Assembly: GCA_014796735.1 (NCBI GenBank)
Contig: JAAVIG010000206.1
Location: forward strand, 1-27,809
Origin: Oscillospiraceae bacterium
GTDB taxonomy: Bacteria > Bacillota > Clostridia > Oscillospirales > Ruminococcaceae
Length of the DNA: 27,809 bases
Direction: 5' to 3'
Numbering within the stretch: position 1 is the stretch's first letter; each line of letters starts with the position of its first letter. Positions 15,820-23,499 of this stretch are shown piece after piece. The notes beneath the pieces were generated by a model. It was not told the origin of the DNA. It saw only the letters and a list, made by a program, of their open reading frames with translations, and ran no database searches. The translations under genes and the position numbers were made by a program.

Positions 15820-16788
15820 ATGGAATACGATTTCAGCAATTGCGGATATACGGAAGAAGAGCTTTTCTCACGTGTAAGTCATGACGATCTTGACTCGGAA
15901 AAGATCACCGCGCCCCGCTACTCATATTGGCACTCGGTTTTCCGCGTGTTCTTCAGGAACAAATTAAATATAGTTATCCTTGCGGTTTTGGGATTACTTA
16001 TCGTCTTTGCCTATATTTACCCCATGCTCACCGAGTATGACCGTTTCGGCAATCTTATGGATTCAAGCTCCAAGCATTTAACTCCCGCGGCTGCCATTGA
16101 AAAATACGGCTTCGATCTGAAATATATATTGGGAACGGGCGCCTCGGGCGAATCCACCTTCGACGCTATCTGGAACGGTTCACGAATCTCCATTTCACTT
16201 GCTTTCATCTGCGCCGCTATCAATATGACCGTAGGCGTTATCGTCGGGGCAGTTTGGGGCTTCTCCAAAAAGGTCGATATTGTAATGACCGAGGTTTACA
16301 ACATCATAGGCAACGTACCCTACATTTTGTTCATTTCGGTAATGGTAATGCTGTTTACAGCCAATTTCTGGACAATGGTATTTGCCCTTACGATCACGGG
16401 CTGGCTCGGTATTGCTTACTTTATCCGAACACAGGTGGTTATTATACGCGACCGTGAATATAATCTGGCGTCAAAATGCTTGGGCACCTCCACCATTAAG
16501 ATCGCCATGAAAAATATTCTGCCGTTTATGACCTCTATTATAGTTACCCTCCTTGCTACCGAAATTCCCTCCTACATTTCCTACGAAGTATTCCTTTCCT
16601 ATATAGGAATGGGTCTTTCGGAAATGTCGCTTGGACGCCTTATATACGAGGCGGAAAGCGCAATGGTTACTTCAGGCTGGGAATTTGAATTCTGGAGCCC
16701 AGTTGCGGTAGCTTCTATCATCACGGTAGTGCTTTATGTTGTGGGTCAGAATCTGGGCGACGCCTCAGACCCGCGTACACATATGTAA
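15820..16788 (+). CDS. oppC: Oligopeptide-type ABC permease OppC
   Basis: A 322-residue permease that forms the channel with OppB. It begins with a cytoplasmic N-terminal extension of about 40 residues, then a helix at about 51-70. The family pattern GTDxxGRDxxSR appears degenerate as GTGASGESTFDAIWNGSRIS. The coupling loop REYNLASKCLGTSTIKIAMK contacts the ATPases, and the C terminus LGDASDPRTHM matches the usual DPR ending. The ATG follows GACAGGAAAGG and is 24 bp after oppB. Apart from the changed GTDxxGRD motif, the domain layout is ordinary. Confidence 0.93.
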   Translation: MEYDFSNCGYTEEELFSRVSHDDLDSEKITAPRYSYWHSVFRVFFRNKLNIVILAVLGLLIVFAYIYPMLTEYDRFGNLMDSSSKHLTPAAAIEKYGFDLKYILGTGASGESTFDAIWNGSRISISLAFICAAINMTVGVIVGAVWGFSKKVDIVMTEVYNIIGNVPYILFISVMVMLFTANFWTMVFALTITGWLGIAYFIRTQVVIIRDREYNLASKCLGTSTIKIAMKNILPFMTSIIVTLLATEIPSYISYEVFLSYIGMGLSEMSLGRLIYEAESAMVTSGWEFEFWSPVAVASIITVVLYVVGQNLGDASDPRTHM

Positions 16789-16843
16789 GAACATGTTCCA
16801 AATAATAAACAATATTCCTAAACGGGAAAGGTAATACAGTAAG

Positions 16844-18589
16844 ATGGACAAAAAAGATGTTTTATTATCAGTTAAGGATTTAGAGGTCAAATTCCGCGTC
16901 CGCGGCAGAATACTTACCGCCATACGCAATATTTCCCTTGATATTTACGAGGGTGAGTCTATTGCAATAGTGGGAGAATCGGGCTCGGGCAAGTCGGTTT
17001 TCACCAAGACCTTTGCGGGTATGTTAGACTCCAACGGATTTGTAAGCGAGGGAAATCTTATCTTTAACGACGATGTGCTGTCCGATACAGTGGTAAAGCT
17101 GACATCGGGGGCGTTAAGGCAGATCGACAGGATCGAAAAGAAATTAAACGAATATTCCCATTATGAATACGGTTCGGAAACCTATAAAAAAATAGTTGAG
17201 CTTGAAGCGGAAAAAGACAGCAAGACTCACCTTTCGGACGAGGACAGCGCAAAGGTCAGAGCCGAAATAAAGGAGCTTGTTGCTAAAAAGACCGATCTTT
17301 TCAACCTGAAACAGACCTTCGATTCCAAGGAAAAGGAAAAGATAAAAAAGACGGCGGCGGAGATCGCCGAGCTGGAAAAGCAGATAAAGGCAAAGGAAGC
17401 GGAAAGCAAGTCCCGCTCCGCCGAGCTTAAAAAGGCTGCTGCCGCAGATACCGAGTACTTGAACAAATACAATGAAAAGCATGCTTCACTTAAAGCAAAG
17501 CATGAGGAGGAGATAAAGAAGGAGCTTACTCCCGAAACTATTAAGAGAAATAAGATAATTGCCAAGGAAATATACCTTTCCGTAGGCAGATACAGTCTGA
17601 ATAAACGCTTAAGGATGATCTCCAAGCTGCTTGCGGCATTTAAAAAGGCGTTTATGTTGGGCGTTGACGTGGACGACGATAACGAAAGAAACGCTGTTTT
17701 CGATACGGTTATTTTCCGCGTAAAGTATCTTGACGAGACCCCCGAAAAGCTTCACGGCACCTGTGTTATCAACCTTGCCAAGATAAAGGATATAAGAGAC
17801 TGGACACAGATCAGAGGAAGCCGCATTGCTACCGTATTCCAAGACCCTATGACCTCTCTTAACCCGATTATCACCATAGGCAAGCAGATAACCTCCATTA
17901 TTTTGAAGCATCAGGACTGCTCAGAAGCGGAAGCACGCCACAGGGCGCTCGATCTTATGAGAAAGGTCGGTATTCCCAACGCCGAAGCGCGTTTCGACGA
18001 TTACCCCTTCCAGTATTCGGGCGGTATGAGACAGAGAATAGTTATTGCTATCGCTTTGTCTTGTCAGCCTAAAATACTTATCTGTGACGAGCCTACCACT
18101 GCTCTTGACGTAACCATTCAGGCGCAGATCTTGCAGCTTATAAAGGATCTGCAAAAGGAATTCGGCTACACTATCGTATTTATCACTCACGACCTTGGTG
18201 TTGTCGCAAACGTTGCGGACCGCGTTGCGGTATTGTATGCGGGGCAGATCGTGGAAGTGGGAACGGTGGAGGAAGTATTTTACGATCCCCGTCACCCTTA
18301 TACATGGGCGCTTTTGTCCTCTTTGCCTCAGCTTGCGCAGAAAAATACCAAGCTTTATTCCATTACAGGTACACCGCCTTCACTTTATAATAAGATCACA
18401 GGCGATTCCTTTGCACCGCGCAATCCCTATTGTCTCAAAGTAGATACGCTTTTTGAACCGCCTATGTTTAAGGTCACCGACACGCATTATGCAAAGACAT
18501 GGCTGTTGGATCCCCGTTCTCCTAAGATCGAGAAGCCGGAGGGTATACAGGATATCCATGAAAAACTGATGAAAGCGTTTAATATTTAG
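16844..18589 (+). CDS. oppD: ABC transporter ATPase OppD with large insertion between Walker A and Q-loop
   Basis: A 581-residue peptide-importer ATPase; ordinary OppD has about 330-350 residues. Walker A is GESGSGKS (44-51), Q-loop VFQDP (331-335), signature YSGGMRQR (391-398), Walker B ILICDEPT (411-418) and the switch His449. All catalytic motifs are intact, followed by the oligopeptide C-terminal region (HPYTWALLSSLPQL, PGxPP-like GTPPSLYN). The surplus is about residues 82-316, between the strand NLIFNDDVL and RGSRIATVFQDP. It is dominated by Lys, Glu and Ala with heptad-like stretches (about 85-235) suggesting a coiled coil, then a basic, more globular part (YSLNKRLRMISKLLAAFKKA). The usual four-cysteine iron-sulfur ending of some OppD proteins is absent. 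ATG after ACGGGAAAGG. Confidence 0.92.
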   Translation: MDKKDVLLSVKDLEVKFRVRGRILTAIRNISLDIYEGESIAIVGESGSGKSVFTKTFAGMLDSNGFVSEGNLIFNDDVLSDTVVKLTSGALRQIDRIEKKLNEYSHYEYGSETYKKIVELEAEKDSKTHLSDEDSAKVRAEIKELVAKKTDLFNLKQTFDSKEKEKIKKTAAEIAELEKQIKAKEAESKSRSAELKKAAAADTEYLNKYNEKHASLKAKHEEEIKKELTPETIKRNKIIAKEIYLSVGRYSLNKRLRMISKLLAAFKKAFMLGVDVDDDNERNAVFDTVIFRVKYLDETPEKLHGTCVINLAKIKDIRDWTQIRGSRIATVFQDPMTSLNPIITIGKQITSIILKHQDCSEAEARHRALDLMRKVGIPNAEARFDDYPFQYSGGMRQRIVIAIALSCQPKILICDEPTTALDVTIQAQILQLIKDLQKEFGYTIVFITHDLGVVANVADRVAVLYAGQIVEVGTVEEVFYDPRHPYTWALLSSLPQLAQKNTKLYSITGTPPSLYNKITGDSFAPRNPYCLKVDTLFEPPMFKVTDTHYAKTWLLDPRSPKIEKPEGIQDIHEKLMKAFNI

Positions 18590-18629
18590 GGGCTATCACA
18601 ATTACTATAAAGCGGAAAGGAACATAAAA

Positions 18630-19940
18630 GTGGCACAAGAAAATCAAGAACAAAAGGGACGTGTTACCCGCTTTCCCGAACACGGTCCTAAGGATAAGGA
18701 AGGCAGGGAAATACTGCTTTCACTTAAAAATGTGGACATTACCTTCGGAAAAGGCGACAATGCCGTAAAGGCGGTACAAAACGCGTCATTCGATATTTAT
18801 AAGGGCGAGACTTTCTCGCTGGTTGGTGAATCCGGCTCGGGAAAAACCACTGTAGGACGTGCGGTTATACGTGTTAACCCTCTGTCGGCAGGTGAGATCC
18901 AGTATAAGGGCGTTCGCATTTCGGGCAAAATCCCTCATTCCCTCGACCGCCAGGTGATCAGAAATATTCAGATGGTATTCCAAGACCCCGCGGCGTCTCT
19001 TAACGAGCGTGCAACGGTTGATTATATTATCTCGGAGGGCCTTTATAACTTCCACCTTTTTGAAAACGAGGCGGACAGAGTGCGCAAGGTAGAGAAGATC
19101 ATAAACGAGGTCGGCTTGCTCCCCGAGCATCTTACCCGTTATCCTCACGAATTTTCCGGCGGACAGCGCCAGAGAATCGGAATTGCCCGCGCTATGGTAA
19201 TGGAGCCCGAATTGGTAGTAGCGGACGAGCCTATTTCCGCGCTGGACGTTTCCATAAGAGCGCAGGTGCTTAACCTGATGAAGAAATTTCAGGCGGAAAA
19301 GCAGCTTACCTATCTGTTTATCGCCCACGATCTTTCGGTGGTCAGGTTTATTTCCGACCGTATAGGCGTTATTTATAAGGGCAAAATAGTTGAAGTAGCC
19401 GAGGCGGAGGAGCTGTTTGATTATCCCCTCCACCCCTATACCCATTCGCTTATTTCCGCGATACCTATCCCAGACCCTCAGTTGGAGAAAAACAAGGTAT
19501 TGTACACATATGACCCCTCTATCCACGATTATTCAACCGATAAGCCCGAATTTGTAAACATAGGTCACGATCATTATGTTTACGGCAATAAAAAGGAGAT
19601 AGAGGAATACAAAAAGATCCGTGAATCCAATGTGCCTGTTAAGCCTATAACTATAAGAACAGGCGCGGCAGATGAAAAGATTATCCACGACGAGGTCGCG
19701 GCGGATCAGAAGGCGGAGGAGCAGATCTTGGCTCATCCTTCGGGAGATACGGGAACGATCTGGCTTGCTATTTTGTCATTCCTGCTGCCGATCCTGGGAT
19801 TACCCGCTGCTTATATCTTCAAGGCACATAATTATATACGTAATTTTAAAATGTGTAAAAAGGGCGCGATTGCAGGATTTATTACATTAGGCGTTATTGT
19901 TGTGTTATTCCTGATCTTGCTGCTGCTTGCGGTGATTTAA
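18630..19940 (+). CDS. oppF: ABC transporter ATPase OppF with C-terminal membrane tail
   Basis: A 436-residue second ATPase of the importer. Walker A is GESGSGKT (66-73), Q-loop VFQDP (116-120), signature FSGGQRQR (175-182), Walker B LVVADEPI (195-202) and switch His233; HPYTHSLISAIPIPDP (268-283) is the OppF hallmark. The start is GTG at 18630 with GGAAAGG upstream. After the oligopeptide-binding-type C-terminal region there is a charged linker to about 370, then two hydrophobic helices (about 376-397 and 412-435). Ordinary OppF is a peripheral protein of about 310-330 residues with no membrane segment, so this form appears to carry its own anchor. The frame is uninterrupted, with no sign of assembly error. 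Confidence 0.92.
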   Translation: MAQENQEQKGRVTRFPEHGPKDKEGREILLSLKNVDITFGKGDNAVKAVQNASFDIYKGETFSLVGESGSGKTTVGRAVIRVNPLSAGEIQYKGVRISGKIPHSLDRQVIRNIQMVFQDPAASLNERATVDYIISEGLYNFHLFENEADRVRKVEKIINEVGLLPEHLTRYPHEFSGGQRQRIGIARAMVMEPELVVADEPISALDVSIRAQVLNLMKKFQAEKQLTYLFIAHDLSVVRFISDRIGVIYKGKIVEVAEAEELFDYPLHPYTHSLISAIPIPDPQLEKNKVLYTYDPSIHDYSTDKPEFVNIGHDHYVYGNKKEIEEYKKIRESNVPVKPITIRTGAADEKIIHDEVAADQKAEEQILAHPSGDTGTIWLAILSFLLPILGLPAAYIFKAHNYIRNFKMCKKGAIAGFITLGVIVVLFLILLLLAVI

Positions 19941-19941
19941 T

Positions 19942-21204
19942 TTGGGACGTACCATAAAAAATCGAAGGGTAAGAGAGCCCGCTCCTGTAAAGAAGATCGA
20001 GCTTTCCGATGAGAATGTCAGAAGAAGGTTTATTGCCGCTGCGCTTTTCCTTATTATTGGCGTATCTTTACTGGTCTACTGCTTTGTCAACTTTCTTTCT
20101 CCGGGAAACGGCTGGAATACTATCAATGCAAACCGTACAGTCAGCAACAGTCCCGACTTTGTATTTCAGTATTATTTGGGTGGGGGCGGTCTTTCCGCTT
20201 CTGCGGAAAACAAGGCTTTAACTGCTTTGTACAATGAATATACCGAAAAAGCCTATCGGTTGTTCGATCATCAGACAGCTTACGAAAACGTGAACAACCT
20301 GTATACTTTGAATTCCAGACCTAATGAGGAGATCACGGTGGATACGGCTTTGTACGATATGTTTACTGCTTTTCAGCAGCATAACAGCCGATATCTTTAC
20401 ATGGCGCCTATATGCGATAGATACGACAACGTGTTTTTCTGCGACGGTGACGAAGCGTTAAAGGATTTTGACCCGTTGTCAAGCGAGGAAATAAAGCAGG
20501 AGTACAGCCGTACAGCCGCATATGTCAATGATCCGGAAATGATAGACGTTAAGCTGTTGGGTGATAATAAGGTAATTCTTTTTGTGTCCGAGGAATATTT
20601 GAAATATGCCGAGGAGGAGGGAATTACCGAATTTATCGGGCTTTCATGGCTGCAAAATGCTTTCGAGGCAGATTATTTAGCCGACTGCATGATTTCCCGC
20701 GGTTATACACTGGGTTCCATTTCAAGCTACGACGGATTTATCAGGAATATGGACAGTACGAGCGGAACGGATTATTCCTTCAACATATTTGACCGCGACG
20801 GTGATAAAGTGTATCAAGCGGGGCTTATGCAGTACAAAAATAATATCAGTATAGTTTATTTAAGGAACTATATGATGAACAGCCTTGACTTTCAGCATTA
20901 TTATCAGATGCGCAGCGGTGAGATACGGCATCCATATCTTGACACTGTTGACGGGATACCTAAAGCTTCCCTTAATAATCTTGTTTTGTATTCAAAGGAC
21001 AGCGGCTGCGGGGATATTCTTTTGGAAAGTATTCCTGTATATATTTCGGATAAATTTGAACAAGATGATTTGTTGGGATTGAAAGAGAAGGGAATATATT
21101 CGGTTTACTGTCAGAATCACACTATTATGTATAATGACCCTGAGCTTATGATCGGGGAGTTGTATAATATGGACGGTGTGGAATATAAAACACAATTGTT
21201 TTAA
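19942..21204 (+). CDS. Membrane-anchored ApbE-like protein, probable pseudoenzyme
   Basis: A 420-residue protein starting at TTG (19942), one base after the oppF stop, with GGTGAT six bases upstream; the first internal Met lies beyond the membrane segment. A single helix at about 30-51 follows a basic N terminus, placing the rest outside the cell. The body resembles the flavin transferase ApbE in order: NNLYTLNSRPNEEITVD (118-134), LSWLQNAFEADYLADCMISR (234-253) at the place of the ApbE LGGIAKGYAVD block, and RHPYLDTVDGIP (329-340) with SGCGDILLES (354-363) at the place of HIIDPRTGxP and ADALATA. His330 and Asp358 are kept, but the glycine-rich and Thr ligand positions are changed, so activity is doubtful. 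Co-expression with opp suggests an accessory role. Homology is read by eye. Confidence 0.6.
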   Translation: MGRTIKNRRVREPAPVKKIELSDENVRRRFIAAALFLIIGVSLLVYCFVNFLSPGNGWNTINANRTVSNSPDFVFQYYLGGGGLSASAENKALTALYNEYTEKAYRLFDHQTAYENVNNLYTLNSRPNEEITVDTALYDMFTAFQQHNSRYLYMAPICDRYDNVFFCDGDEALKDFDPLSSEEIKQEYSRTAAYVNDPEMIDVKLLGDNKVILFVSEEYLKYAEEEGITEFIGLSWLQNAFEADYLADCMISRGYTLGSISSYDGFIRNMDSTSGTDYSFNIFDRDGDKVYQAGLMQYKNNISIVYLRNYMMNSLDFQHYYQMRSGEIRHPYLDTVDGIPKASLNNLVLYSKDSGCGDILLESIPVYISDKFEQDDLLGLKEKGIYSVYCQNHTIMYNDPELMIGELYNMDGVEYKTQLF

Positions 21205-21217
21205 TTTAAAGTAATAT

Positions 21218-21263
21218 GGTTATTCCTTTAAATCGTTAACATTTATGATTTAAAGGAATAACC
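21218..21263. repeat. Perfect 17-bp palindrome after the opp operon
   Basis: GGTTATTCCTTTAAATC (21218-21234) pairs perfectly with 21247-21263 around a 12-nt loop. It lies 14 bp after the last opp gene and could stop transcription or protect the mRNA end, though only a short T-stretch follows. Its core resembles the MITE-like elements, but its ends lack the TACT motif and no duplication is seen. Confidence 0.6.
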
Positions 21264-21355
21264 AAATTTTATAGCAAACGCCAAAAATATTTTGCGGCTG
21301 CTATTTGCCGATTCGTATGAGGTGAGCGAAGCGAACGGATATGCGAGGCAATTTA

Positions 21356-21512
21356 TACTACATCTCAATAAAAATCAGACAAATTGGGCGACCGGAGCGT
21401 TCCTGCTCCGCGTCAGCCCGACTTGAAATATCCGCATATTCCTGCGTCGGGACTTCCTTGATCAGAAAAGCCCCGCTCGCCGGCTTTGTCTTATTTTAAT
21501 CGAGAATTAGTA
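21356..21512. mobile_element. MITE-like element (157 bp), complete copy, TTA duplication
   Basis: The ends are inverted repeats: about 23 of the first 28 bases (from TACTACATCTC) match the reverse complement of the right end (TACTAATTCTC). TTA flanks both sides (21353-21355 and 21513-21515). The interior has nested stems: GGAGC/GCTCC, and CCCGAC/GTCGGG enclosing GAAATAT/ATATTC. Positions 21355-21473 are about 94% identical, without gaps, to 27691-27809. Non-coding. It ends 21 bp before the MFS transporter gene. The rest of the gap, 21264-21352, holds an imperfect TTGCC/GGCAA hairpin and no gene. Confidence 0.75.
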
Positions 21513-21533
21513 TTAAAAATAAGGGTTGAAAAA

Positions 21534-22715
21534 ATGGCTTCTTTTTTGATTGCAATAATTTACATAGCTTTTATCAGCTTAGGTCTGCCGGATTCGCTTT
21601 TAGGCTCTGCATGGCCTGTTATGTACGGTCAGCTTGATGTTCCGCTGTCGTATATGGGAATAATTTCTATGATAATTTCCGCCGGCACTATCGTTTCGAG
21701 CTTTGCTTCCGATTTCATCACCCGCAAGCTCGGAACGGGTCTTGTAACAGCTATAAGTGTACTGATGACAGCGGCGGCACTGTTTGGGTTTTCTGTTGCC
21801 GGGTCGTTTGCGCTGCTTTGCGTAATCGCAGTGCCTTACGGGCTTGGTGCGGGCGCGGTGGACGCAGCTTTGAACAATTATGTGGCTTTGCATTATTCCT
21901 CTAAGCATATGAGCTGGCTGCACTGTTTCTGGGGCGTCGGCGCGGCGATTAGTCCGTATATTATGGGCTTTTGTTTAACATCCGGGGCGGGCTGGCAGAA
22001 GGGGTATTTTTCGGTTTCGATAATCCAGATAGCGCTGACCGCTGCTTTGTTCCTGAGCCTGCCTTTGTGGAAAAAAAGATCTTCCGCCACAGACGGAAAC
22101 ATACATAGTGAAACTTCAAAGCCTTTGGGGATAAAAGGCGCTTTTAAAATAAAGGGCGTCCCCTTCGTGCTGGCCGCCTTTTTCTGTTACTGCTCGATGG
22201 AAGCAACAACGGGACTTTGGGCTAGCAGTTATTTAAAGGAATACAGAGGTACTTCCGAGGAAACTGCCGCTATGTTCGCTTCGCTGTTTTATTTGGGGAT
22301 AACTTTTGGGCGTTTCATCTGCGGATTTGTTGCCGATAAGCTTGGCGATAAAAAACTGATAAGAATAGGAATAATGGGCGCGATTTTTGGTATAGTGCTT
22401 ATAATTTTGCCTGTTCATACCGACATTCCCGCGCTTGGCGGATTGGTGATAACGGGCATAGGCTGCGCTCCCGTTTATCCTTCGATAATTCATTCAACAC
22501 CTTCCAATTTCGGAAAAGAAAATTCTCAGTCGGTCATTGGCATACAAATGGCATTTGCTTATATAGGAACTACTCTTATGCCGCCTTTTTTCGGGGTAAT
22601 CGCGGATAATGTGGGAGTGTTTATGTATCCGTTCTATCTTTTGTTTTTTGCAGCGGCCTTAGGTGTAATGTCGGAGCTGTTAAATAAAACGGTGATTTTT
22701 GATAGGAGTAAGTGA
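21534..22715 (+). CDS. Major facilitator superfamily transporter (fucose-permease-like)
   Basis: A 393-residue polytopic protein with about 12 hydrophobic segments, of the MFS subgroup related to FucP-like sugar permeases. It has LGLPDSLLGSAWPVMYGQL at the N terminus, DFITRKLGTG as the loop 2-3 motif, GLGAGAVDAALNNYVALHY, and a second-half repeat FVADKLGDKKLIR. I chose the ATG at 21534 with AAGGG eight bases upstream; a TTG at 21486 is in frame but would lie inside the 157-bp element and add 16 hydrophilic residues. The substrate is unknown. The stop overlaps the region of the next gene's ribosome binding site, so the two are probably co-transcribed. Confidence 0.88.
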   Translation: MASFLIAIIYIAFISLGLPDSLLGSAWPVMYGQLDVPLSYMGIISMIISAGTIVSSFASDFITRKLGTGLVTAISVLMTAAALFGFSVAGSFALLCVIAVPYGLGAGAVDAALNNYVALHYSSKHMSWLHCFWGVGAAISPYIMGFCLTSGAGWQKGYFSVSIIQIALTAALFLSLPLWKKRSSATDGNIHSETSKPLGIKGAFKIKGVPFVLAAFFCYCSMEATTGLWASSYLKEYRGTSEETAAMFASLFYLGITFGRFICGFVADKLGDKKLIRIGIMGAIFGIVLIILPVHTDIPALGGLVITGIGCAPVYPSIIHSTPSNFGKENSQSVIGIQMAFAYIGTTLMPPFFGVIADNVGVFMYPFYLLFFAAALGVMSELLNKTVIFDRSK

Positions 22716-22717
22716 TA

Positions 22718-23317
22718 ATGGAAATACAAAGAATAAACGATCAGATAACATTTTTGCCCGCTGCCGAAACACCGCTTTCGGCAAACGTGGTTTTTATTCA
22801 GTGCGGCGGTGAAACGTGGATTTTTGATGTGGGCTGTTCGGACGAAGCCGCCGAGAAAATTAATTCGGTTGAAGGGAAAAAGAATATAGTTTTGTCCCAT
22901 TTTCACCCCGATCATACCGGCAATATCGGACGTGTTAAATATGATGAGTTATATGCGGGAGCGTTCACCTGTAAGCGCTTTAAAACAGGTACGACAGTAA
23001 ATGAACATATGTTTTTTGAAAATGGTGTCCACATTTTTCCTTTGCCTTCCTCTCACGCTAAGGGAAGCGTGGGGCTTGAATACGAAAATTGCGCTTTTTT
23101 GGGTGATGCGGTTTATTCTATGAAAAAGAACGGAAAAATAGCTTATAACGCGGAATTGCTTAAAGCAGAGATCGCTGTTCTGAAGTCGCTGGACGCTGAG
23201 AGGTTTTTTATAAGTCACAGTGAACCGTTCGGTAAGACAAAAGACGAGGCGGTAGAAGAGCTTGAAAAGATATATTTGCTTTTTGATAAGCATGAGCCGT
23301 ATATTTTTTTGGATTAA
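22718..23317 (+). CDS. Metallo-beta-lactamase-fold hydrolase
   Basis: A 199-residue MBL-fold protein. The zinc motif is HFHPDH (61-66), with further ligands His113 (SSHAKGSVG), Asp130 (FLGDAVYS) and His167 (FISHSEPF), so a two-metal site is complete. The family is diverse (thioesterases, lactonases, glyoxalase II-like), and no feature pins down the substrate. The ATG at 22718 lies nine bases after AGGAG; a GTG six bases upstream is too close to it. The gene follows the MFS transporter by 2 bp, so the two may handle the same compound. No signal peptide: cytoplasmic. Confidence 0.85.
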   Translation: MEIQRINDQITFLPAAETPLSANVVFIQCGGETWIFDVGCSDEAAEKINSVEGKKNIVLSHFHPDHTGNIGRVKYDELYAGAFTCKRFKTGTTVNEHMFFENGVHIFPLPSSHAKGSVGLEYENCAFLGDAVYSMKKNGKIAYNAELLKAEIAVLKSLDAERFFISHSEPFGKTKDEAVEELEKIYLLFDKHEPYIFLD

Positions 23318-23499
23318 ATTTTTGTATACTGCCATAAATGAAAATTATATTGCAGACCAATTTTAAAGGGTATACAGAATGATTTTCAATCAGTATAAAA
23401 CAAAGTATTGCCTTATTATATAATGTTGGTGTAAAAATAACATAGCCGCCCGCAGCTTCTCCGCTTTCTTTTTTACTTTTTTGCCTAATTAAAGGACAT

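Noticed and set aside
21218..21263. Inclusion of the 17-bp palindrome in the MITE-like family
   Set aside because: Its core is similar, but the ends lack TACT and no 3-bp duplication is present; it is listed only as a palindrome.
21486..21533. TTG start that would extend the MFS transporter by 16 residues
   Set aside because: It lies inside the 157-bp element, has no ribosome binding site, and the ATG at 21534 has one.
23318..23499. Possible further MITE in the gap between the MBL gene and feoB (TATACTG near 23324 with CAGTATA near 23391)
   Set aside because: Only the outermost bases pair, the interior repeats are weak and the flanks do not match, so it may be chance in AT-rich DNA. No clear terminator was seen either.
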